Shown: piece by piece, positions 1 to 4,227 of the stretch | Layout of the letters: every line of letters starts with the position of its first letter | Numbering within the stretch: position 1 is the stretch's first letter | Assembly: GCA_021162225.1 (NCBI GenBank) | Contig: JAGGZB010000039.1 | Location: 1 to 6,347 of the forward strand | Source of the DNA: Candidatus Bathyarchaeota archaeon | GTDB taxonomy: Archaea > Thermoproteota > Bathyarchaeia > Bathyarchaeales > DTEX01 | Direction: 5' to 3' | Length of the DNA: 6,347 nucleotides | The notes under the pieces: generated by a model | Seen by the model: only the letters and a program-made list of their open reading frames with translations | What the model was told of the DNA's origin: nothing | Databases searched by the model: none | Program-made: the position numbers and the translations under genes

Positions 1-505
1 CATCTTCTCCGGCATCTTTTATCCTGTAGACATATATACTGTGAGTATGTAGTGGACCTCCAGCTATTCTGATCACTTCGTCGGGCTTGATATTCTTTAA
101 TGGATAATCGTGAATCAGTATTCTTGTCCCCTCAATACACTCATCCATTATCTTCCTTGAAAGTCTCTCAATAACTAAGGGACTTGGATAAACATAGATC
201 ACGTTGAATCTGGAAAGATCAGCAGTGAAGAGGTCTGAATGGATTATCTCGATTAGATTCTTCAAACCAGCTAGCTGGGCTCTTCTCCGGGCTATCTTAA
301 CCAAGGCTGGGTCGATCTCGAATCCAACGCTGAAAACGCGGAATCTTTCAGCTGCTCTCAGGAGCACCGTTCCATCTCCGCATCCAAGATCAACGAAGAG
401 ATCGTCACGGCTTATATCCGCGGCTTCCAATGCTTTGTCAATCACCTCTAAGGGACTGCAAAGATATGGAAACTCAAATAGAATCCTTGCAAGGGCAAGC
501 TGCAA
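1..505 (-). CDS. aKMT-like class I SAM-dependent methyltransferase (3' end cut by window)
   Basis: Class I Rossmann-fold methyltransferase that probably modifies protein lysines in the cytoplasm. From the TTG at 505, 168 residues are visible and the frame stays open to base 1. They show a family-typical entry (EFPYLCSPLEVID, 11-23), the SAM-binding motif I DLGCGDGT (39-46), the acidic end of strand 2 in GFEID (61-65), motif HSDLF (89-93) and HDYP (132-135). A late HTHSIYVY segment (153-160) resembles the C-terminus of the roughly 160-residue Sulfolobus lysine methyltransferase aKMT, so only a few residues should be missing. An in-frame TAA lies at 544-542. The only starts are CTG 541, which would be almost leaderless from a second AT box, or TTG 505, which follows GAGGGGGG (523-516). 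I prefer TTG 505 because the family motif begins just after it. The family is clear; the lysine substrate is inferred from resemblance to aKMT recalled from memory. Confidence 0.8.
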   Translation of the reverse strand, partial: MQLALARILFEFPYLCSPLEVIDKALEAADISRDDLFVDLGCGDGTVLLRAAERFRVFSVGFEIDPALVKIARRRAQLAGLKNLIEIIHSDLFTADLSRFNVIYVYPSPLVIERLSRKIMDECIEGTRILIHDYPLKNIKPDEVIRIAGGPLHTHSIYVYRIKDAGED

Positions 506-515
506 CTCCCTTCGT

Positions 516-523
516 CCCCCCTC
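516..523 (-). promoter_or_regulatory. Shine-Dalgarno site of the methyltransferase
   Basis: GAGGGGGG read on the minus strand lies 10 nt before the TTG at 505, with a second purine block GGGAG directly adjoining the start. This supports TTG 505 over the CTG at 541. Confidence 0.5.
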
Positions 524-582
524 GCCGAAGGGATCAGCCAGCCTTTAGAGAAGGGGCTTCCCTATTATTTAAGTCTCCATAG

Positions 583-596
583 AGCCTAAAAAGGCT
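583..596. repeat. Small inverted repeat AGCCT-AAAA-AGGCT
   Basis: A perfect 5-bp inverted repeat with a 4-nt spacer lies directly downstream of the methyltransferase TATA box and may overlap the transcription start region. It could be an operator or a weak hairpin. It has no long T tract, so it is a poor terminator. Confidence 0.3.
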
Positions 597-604
597 TATT
601 TATA
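596..604 (-). promoter_or_regulatory. TATA box for the methyltransferase gene
   Basis: Minus-strand TATAAATAA is a good archaeal TATA box in the gap between the glucose-6-phosphate isomerase stop and the methyltransferase. Transcription would begin near 575, giving a leader of about 70 nt to TTG 505. A second AT-rich element, TTAAATAATA (572-563), is weaker; it would place the start near 541. Inferred from position and composition only. Confidence 0.45.
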
Positions 605-628
605 CGTGTATGAGCTGGCCCACTCATT

Positions 629-1960
629 TCATACGTGTTTTACGCTTCTTTTCGAGAGGATTCTTCTCGTCTCCTTCTTATATCTTTCCACATCCGGCTG
701 GTCGAATGGGTTAACGTTTAGAAGCCATCCAAGATATACGGTCTCAATCATCTTGAGATGCATGAACTGACCTATGGATGACTCCGTCTTGTCTGGAAGG
801 GAAATCTCAATGAACGGACGTTTACTCCTCCTAAATGCTTCCTTCGTTCCCTCAAGTATTGCGTTCAAGATCTCATCTAGGCTTCTTCCATTTATTTCGG
901 GAATGAGACCAGAGTATTCGTCATCTTGCGGAATCCGAATTTTAGGGCCAGTATCCTCCACGCTTATGAACGTGACAAGCTTATCGTAGGGACCTCCAAG
1001 ATAGAGCTGAGCAATGGAGTGAAGATCGGTTGAGCCGATTGAGACCGTGGGAGTCATGCCTACATTTACTTTTTGACCGTTTCTATCAAATTCCTTCCCT
1101 AAGCTTTCAGCGATGAGTTGTCTACACCATTTTCCTAATGATTCTAGATCGCTTGAGAAGAAGAATAGGTCGAATACATTCTTTCCTTCAACGTAATGAT
1201 TATATTGGATGCTCGCCGCGACCGCGGCGGGATTCTTATCAAGATCGATTGTTAAGCAGAGATCCCTCATCTTCCTTGCGCCTTCAAGTAGACTCTCAAT
1301 ATTTATGCCCAAAAGACCTAGGGGAAATAAACCCACGGATGAGAAGACAGAGTATCTTCCAACAATCTTCACGGGTATCTCAAGCGCGGCGAAGCCCTCT
1401 CTAACCGCGAGGTTCCAGAGCTTTGATCCTTTATCAGAGGTTGCAACGACATATTCCTTATATTTCCTTTTATGTTTCTTAAGTATTCCTACAAGTACTC
1501 TGAAGTTAGCTATTGTTTCAGTAGTTGTTCCGGATTTGCTTATCACGTTTAGTAGTACGTTTCCTCCATTCTCAAGTGTTGTCTTCATGATTTTTGCAAT
1601 ATTTCTGATGAGATATGGATCCGTGGTGTCAGCGTAGAGAACCCTGATCCTTGGATTCGAAAGATTATATAACTTCCCTAGAATAGCCTCCTGAACAGCT
1701 ATCGTCCCTAAATTGCTCCCTCCGATTCCAACAACTATGAGGAGCTGCGGGTCTAGGATTAGTTTTTCTCTTACAAGTTCTTTTACGACGTTAAGCTGCT
1801 CCGTGTCATCTGGCAAGTTTATGAATGAGAAGTTATCATTATATCCCGTTGAGATAAGGTCCCTAGCCTTCTCAATCTCCGGAATTATCCTTTCGGCTGT
1901 TTCTAAAATACGACTCTCCGAAATTAAAGTATCATCCCGGGAAATCCTCAATACTCTCAT
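629..1960 (-). CDS. pgi: Glucose-6-phosphate isomerase
   Basis: Interconverts glucose 6-phosphate and fructose 6-phosphate in cytoplasmic glycolysis or gluconeogenesis. It has 443 residues from ATG 1960, the length of bacterial-type monomers, and belongs to the classical PGI superfamily with two SIS-fold domains, not the cupin type of some euryarchaea. Numbered from that ATG, visible motifs are phosphate-binding GIGGSN (78-83), SKSGTTTET (141-149), signature 1 VGRYS (200-204), the catalytic-base Glu285 in QLIAESLGK, His314 in STDLHS, and signature 2 FDQPDVERYK with Lys428. Every expected catalytic residue is present. A TTG immediately precedes the ATG in frame (1963-1961); either fits the Shine-Dalgarno GGTGAG at 1976-1971 (10 nt before ATG, 7 before TTG). 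The gene follows the TPR gene in the same direction but has its own TATA box and an unusual leader (1932-2009). Confidence 0.96.
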   Translation of the reverse strand: MRVLRISRDDTLISESRILETAERIIPEIEKARDLISTGYNDNFSFINLPDDTEQLNVVKELVREKLILDPQLLIVVGIGGSNLGTIAVQEAILGKLYNLSNPRIRVLYADTTDPYLIRNIAKIMKTTLENGGNVLLNVISKSGTTTETIANFRVLVGILKKHKRKYKEYVVATSDKGSKLWNLAVREGFAALEIPVKIVGRYSVFSSVGLFPLGLLGINIESLLEGARKMRDLCLTIDLDKNPAAVAASIQYNHYVEGKNVFDLFFFSSDLESLGKWCRQLIAESLGKEFDRNGQKVNVGMTPTVSIGSTDLHSIAQLYLGGPYDKLVTFISVEDTGPKIRIPQDDEYSGLIPEINGRSLDEILNAILEGTKEAFRRSKRPFIEISLPDKTESSIGQFMHLKMIETVYLGWLLNVNPFDQPDVERYKKETRRILSKRSVKHV

Positions 1961-2009
1961 CAAGCATCATCTCACCATGAAGTGAAAATTCAAATGAATA
2001 CTCTCTCAT
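1932..2009 (-). other. Candidate 25-codon leader ORF overlapping the pgi start
   Basis: Starting at ATG 2009, 25 sense codons run to TGA at 1934-1932. They cross the pgi Shine-Dalgarno site and start codon in a different frame and stop inside about the ninth pgi codon. The ATG sits where transcription should begin from the TATAAA at 2038-2033, so it could be translated leaderlessly and influence pgi initiation by coupling or occlusion. The peptide begins MREYSFEFSLHGEMM and has no recognised domain. Chance is a real alternative at this length. Confidence 0.3.
1971..1976 (-). promoter_or_regulatory. Shine-Dalgarno site of pgi
   Basis: GGTGAG on the minus strand, 10 nt before ATG 1960 and 7 nt before the adjacent in-frame TTG 1963. 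Two further ATG triplets (1970-1965) lie between it and the start in another frame. Confidence 0.55.
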
Positions 2010-2032
2010 CTCTATATTCCAATACCTTCACG

Positions 2033-2038
2033 TTTATA
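2033..2038 (-). promoter_or_regulatory. TATA box for pgi
   Basis: Minus-strand TATAAA in the 101-nt gap between the TPR gene and pgi. A start site about 26 nt from its centre falls near 2009, leaving a leader of roughly 50 nt. It suggests that pgi is transcribed separately from the upstream TPR gene. Confidence 0.5.
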
Positions 2039-2061
2039 GGCATACCTTAATATGAGCGTTT

Positions 2062-2925
2062 TTATTTCGCCTTAGAATTTAAGCGTTGAAAGCACAAGTC
2101 GACCATTTCGGCGTAGTTCTTCTTAAATTTCCATCTAAATCTATCCCAAAGAGACTTAGCCTCATGGAGTGATCCTTGACTCAGAAGCCTACATACGGCG
2201 GCAAGGCTATTCAATATGACGTTAATCTGATCTTCGCGGCATATAGACTCCGCTCTGGCAGCCATCGCCGAGGCCAGATCCATCTTGCCTGCAAGTATGA
2301 AGTGAAAGCCTGATAGGCAGTAACGCCATGCTGACTCGAAAAATTCCCGACATTCGTAACATATACTTGCTGATTTAGCGTAGCTCTCCGCCGCCGCTTC
2401 ATACCTATCAAGCTTAGAGTAGCATTCCCCTAAGATCCCGTAAAGGCTTCCTGAAAGACGCATTTTTCCATCCTTCAGAGCTTTCTCTGCGGCTCTCCTA
2501 TAACATTCAGCAGCCTTCTCAATGCTACGGCTGACGAAGTAATCTCCAAAATCCTTTAGGCTATATGCGTCTCCATATGAGTCCATCTTCCCATTTCTAA
2601 GAATAGATTCATAAAGGTTCTCGATTAAATCGTCACATTTGTCCGCTCTCCCCCTTTCACCGCCTTCTCTAAAGCATCTTGATGCTTTGATATAGAATTG
2701 AATAGCCTTTAGCGGATCTCTATCTTGAAGGTCTCTTCCAATGTTAAAATAACATTCCCCCGCCTTAACAGAGAATTTTCTCATATTCTCCGTATCGTTC
2801 AGAAGTCCGAAATGCACAGTTACATACTTATATAGATGGGCAGCTCGTTCATAGTCTTTATTCTCCACTGCTAACTCTGCCATTCTGACCCATTCAAGAT
2901 GCTCGTCTCGTCTCCTCTCAGACAA
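2062..2925 (-). CDS. TPR/SNAP-like helical repeat protein
   Basis: A 287-residue, almost wholly helical protein of about six tetratricopeptide-like units, probably a cytoplasmic scaffold for protein contacts. Repeat-like segments cover roughly residues 15-38, 45-84, 124-150, 160-190, 195-226 and 238-265. The clearest is the GECYSKLDRYEAAAESYAKSASICY pattern spread over 166-190, with the small and aromatic positions expected of TPR helices. Spacing and the recurring AAE-YxxA pattern recall alpha-SNAP-type repeats. There is no signal peptide, membrane segment or catalytic domain. It holds 11 cysteines (3.8%), high for a cytosolic protein. The start is TTG 2925: an in-frame TGA at 2934-2932 rules out anything upstream, and GAGGAAGG lies just before the TTG. 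The next in-frame ATG (codon 15) would cut the first repeat. It precedes pgi in the same direction, but a promoter separates them. Its partner and role are unknown. Confidence 0.8.
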   Translation of the reverse strand: MSERRRDEHLEWVRMAELAVENKDYERAAHLYKYVTVHFGLLNDTENMRKFSVKAGECYFNIGRDLQDRDPLKAIQFYIKASRCFREGGERGRADKCDDLIENLYESILRNGKMDSYGDAYSLKDFGDYFVSRSIEKAAECYRRAAEKALKDGKMRLSGSLYGILGECYSKLDRYEAAAESYAKSASICYECREFFESAWRYCLSGFHFILAGKMDLASAMAARAESICREDQINVILNSLAAVCRLLSQGSLHEAKSLWDRFRWKFKKNYAEMVDLCFQRLNSKAK

Positions 2926-2933
2926 CCTTCCTC
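2926..2933 (-). promoter_or_regulatory. Shine-Dalgarno deciding the TTG start of the TPR gene
   Basis: GAGGAAGG on the minus strand abuts TTG 2925, with GAGG ending 4 nt before it. Its first bases also form part of the in-frame TGA (2934-2932) that excludes an earlier start. Confidence 0.5.
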
Positions 2934-2953
2934 ATAATCATAAATAGGCAAGA

Positions 2954-2962
2954 TTAATAAAA
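2954..2962. promoter_or_regulatory. Shared TATA-like element between divergent TPR and RAM genes
   Basis: TTAATAAAA on the plus strand (TTTTATTAA on the minus) is the main AT-rich block in the 83-bp divergent gap. Rightward it would start transcription near 2983, about 25 nt before the RAM gene. Leftward it would start near 2932, giving an almost leaderless TPR mRNA. A second box TATTTAT on the minus strand is closer to the TPR gene and probably too close to serve it. Directionality is uncertain. Confidence 0.4.
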
Positions 2963-2974
2963 CAGTTTTCTGAA

Positions 2975-2990
2975 TACTCGTGTTTGAGTA
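2975..2990. repeat. Inverted repeat TACTC-N6-GAGTA at the RAM gene start site
   Basis: A perfect 5-bp dyad with a 6-nt centre covers the predicted start of RAM-gene transcription, between its TATA-like box and Shine-Dalgarno site. Position and symmetry would suit an operator, possibly for an Lrp-type regulator encoded elsewhere. A short hairpin or chance are alternatives. Confidence 0.3.
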
Positions 2991-2996
2991 GTTTAT

Positions 2997-3001
2997 GGAG
3001 G
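2997..3001 (+). promoter_or_regulatory. Shine-Dalgarno deciding the TTG start of the RAM gene
   Basis: GGAGG lies 7 nt before TTG 3009. The ATG at 3002 directly after it is out of frame and meets TAA after four codons, so it is not the start. Confidence 0.65.
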
Positions 3002-3008
3002 ATGCATC

Positions 3009-3245
3009 TTGCCTAAGGCCTTTGTATTAATCAATACAGAAACCGGATTTATGGATGAGGTGCTAAAGGAGCTAAGTAAAATTAAGGGCGTGAAAGAAGC
3101 CTACAGCGTATACGGCGTCTACGACATAATTGCGAAGGTTGAGGCTGAAACTATGGAGGGTCTCAAGGATATAGTTACATGGAAGATCAGAAAGATAAGT
3201 AACGTCCGTACGACGCTGACGATGATAGTGATTGAAGAAGCCTGA
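3009..3245 (+). CDS. Stand-alone Lrp/AsnC ligand-binding (RAM) domain protein
   Basis: A 78-residue protein made only of the Lrp/AsnC effector-binding domain (RAM, beta-alpha-beta-beta-alpha-beta ferredoxin-like fold). The first strand is AFVLINTE (4-11), helix 1 is about 15-26, then the family-typical turn KGVKEAYSVYGVYDIIAKVEA (26-46), helix 2 around 49-60, and the final strand TTLTMIVIEE (68-77). No helix-turn-helix is present and the upstream frame is closed by TGA (2985-2987), so this is not a truncated Lrp. Family members form dimers and higher oligomers that bind amino acids; stand-alone forms may sense ligand or associate with full-length Lrp proteins. The start is TTG 3009 with GGAGG 7 nt upstream; the next in-frame Met (15) would lose strand 1. 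It converges with Thg1, with 48 nt between. The ligand is unknown. Confidence 0.9.
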   Translation: MPKAFVLINTETGFMDEVLKELSKIKGVKEAYSVYGVYDIIAKVEAETMEGLKDIVTWKIRKISNVRTTLTMIVIEEA

Positions 3246-3293
3246 TTCGATCAAAGATAGCTGTGAGCACAAAATATCTGTTAGAACCTCTAC

Positions 3294-4043
3294 TCAGCGG
3301 CTACATCTGCTTATTATATCTTTAAGTCTTCTCTTTCCATGCATGCTTGCGATATCGAAGGATGCTAGGTGTATCCTTCTCCTTCTAGCTGTCACCTTCT
3401 CCCCTGTTATAGGGTTTAAGCCTTCTTTCTCAATCTTCCCCCAGTATATTATCGTCCCGTACCTTTGCCACTCCTCAGCTTCTTGAATATTGAATCCTCT
3501 AAGGAAAAGCTTCCTCACTATCTCTCTTCCCTTCAATCCATAGGCCTCCTTTCTGCCTATGATTTCTTGCGCGTAGCTGTTTAGAAAATTGCGGAAAGCT
3601 TCTGAGCATCTCCAGCTGAAGTATTCAACAGCCTCGAGGAGCGACTGCACCTTAACTATCCTTGCATCGAAGGAAACTAACCCATTATAGGAAAAGTTTT
3701 CCCTCAAATAGTTCTGAATATAAGCCGAAGCATAAGATGGGATGACTGAGAGGATCTTCTCGATTCTACCTCTAAACGGCAAATGCTCATCCTTCAAGAA
3801 TAGGAAGCTCGCTTCATCCGACATTGTATATGCAAGGGAAATATTCAATCCGGTTTCGGTCATTATTTTCTCCGAAGCCTTAACCATGCCGCGGTGAAAC
3901 CTTTTATCAAATGGCTTCTTCATTCCGCATTCGCGAGTAACCCTGTGAAAGTTTTTACCATCGATTCTAACGATAACCGGAGCTCTGATGGTCTTCCCAG
4001 AGTATATCTCCCACCTCCTGAACTTTGACTCATTGACTCTCAA
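3294..4043 (-). CDS. thg1: Thg1-like protein (archaeal tRNA 3'-5' polymerase)
   Basis: Adds nucleotides in the 3' to 5' direction to tRNA 5' ends. Eukaryotic Thg1 adds G-1 to tRNA-His; archaeal Thg1-like proteins extend opposite a template and can repair shortened tRNAs. The 249-residue protein has the palm-type metal site: RIDGKNFHRVT (26-36, Asp28 and Gly29) and SDEASFLF (75-82, Asp76 and Glu77). FDARIV (125-130) and EWQRYGTIIYW (191-201) follow. The eukaryotic HINNLYN segment is replaced by WRCSEAFRNFLNSY (144-157), as in archaeal Thg1-like proteins, which favours templated repair activity. The start is TTG 4043: an in-frame TGA at 4058-4056 excludes upstream starts, the next Met (41) would remove Asp28, and GAGGAGG lies 7 nt upstream. 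It converges with the RAM gene and diverges from the sugar isomerase. Confidence 0.93.
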   Translation of the reverse strand: MRVNESKFRRWEIYSGKTIRAPVIVRIDGKNFHRVTRECGMKKPFDKRFHRGMVKASEKIMTETGLNISLAYTMSDEASFLFLKDEHLPFRGRIEKILSVIPSYASAYIQNYLRENFSYNGLVSFDARIVKVQSLLEAVEYFSWRCSEAFRNFLNSYAQEIIGRKEAYGLKGREIVRKLFLRGFNIQEAEEWQRYGTIIYWGKIEKEGLNPITGEKVTARRRRIHLASFDIASMHGKRRLKDIISRCSR

Positions 4044-4050
4044 AACAAGT

Positions 4051-4057
4051 CCTCCTC
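4051..4057 (-). promoter_or_regulatory. Shine-Dalgarno deciding the TTG start of thg1
   Basis: GAGGAGG on the minus strand, 7 nt before TTG 4043. It overlaps the in-frame TGA (4058-4056) that prevents any earlier start. Confidence 0.65.
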
Positions 4058-4108
4058 AAGCTGGTCAATGTCGATAATAGGCCATGCAAGAAAGTGTGAC
4101 GATAACTG

Positions 4109-4117
4109 ATAAATATT
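4109..4117 (-). promoter_or_regulatory. Candidate TATA element for thg1
   Basis: Minus-strand AATATTTAT is the nearest AT-rich block upstream of thg1. Initiation about 26 nt on would fall near 4087, a leader of about 44 nt. It is a weak match and is proposed only from position. Confidence 0.3.
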
Positions 4118-4136
4118 CAGTGATGCTGTGAGAATC

Positions 4137-4153
4137 AGGCTCTGATGAAGCCT
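4137..4153. repeat. Inverted repeat AGGCT-N7-AGCCT in the thg1/isomerase gap
   Basis: A perfect 5-bp dyad with a 7-nt centre lies between the two predicted divergent promoters. Its half-site matches the dyad at 583-596. No regulator is recognised, and a small hairpin or chance are alternatives. Apart from this and the promoter elements I see nothing else in 4044-4227. Confidence 0.25.
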
Positions 4154-4160
4154 ACAACAC

Positions 4161-4167
4161 AATAAAT
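4161..4167 (+). promoter_or_regulatory. Candidate TATA element for the sugar isomerase
   Basis: AATAAAT at 4161 lies about 65 nt before the gene. Initiation would fall near 4190, giving a leader of about 38 nt that contains the Shine-Dalgarno site. It is a weak consensus match. Confidence 0.3.
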
Positions 4168-4213
4168 CTTTTTAGTTTTCCTGCAATCTTTTCTAGTAAT
4201 CAGCCATTTTCTT

Positions 4214-4219
4214 GAGGTG
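4214..4219 (+). promoter_or_regulatory. Shine-Dalgarno deciding the TTG start of the sugar isomerase
   Basis: GAGGTG lies 8 nt before TTG 4228. The ATG at 4221 between them is out of frame and reaches TAA after ten codons. An in-frame TGA at 4213-4215 closes the upstream frame. Confidence 0.6.
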
Positions 4220-4227
4220 TATGGATC

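Noticed and set aside
204..548. Plus-strand 114-codon ORF across the methyltransferase region
   Set aside because: It is antisense to a frame with clear methyltransferase motifs and its own product is low-complexity Ser/Arg-rich with no domain.
1209..1637. Plus-strand 142-codon ORF inside pgi
   Set aside because: Antisense shadow of a fully conserved glucose-6-phosphate isomerase; its product shows no family pattern.
3246..3293. Terminator hairpin in the convergent RAM/thg1 gap
   Set aside because: The 48 nt hold no convincing inverted repeat or T tract on either strand.
4105..4150. Possible C/D box sRNA (AGTGATGC, CTGATGA and CTGA-like boxes) in the thg1/isomerase gap
   Set aside because: The D'-like CTGA and C'-like TGATGA overlap by three bases, the C-like box is imperfect and no downstream D box exists, so a k-turn guide RNA cannot be built.
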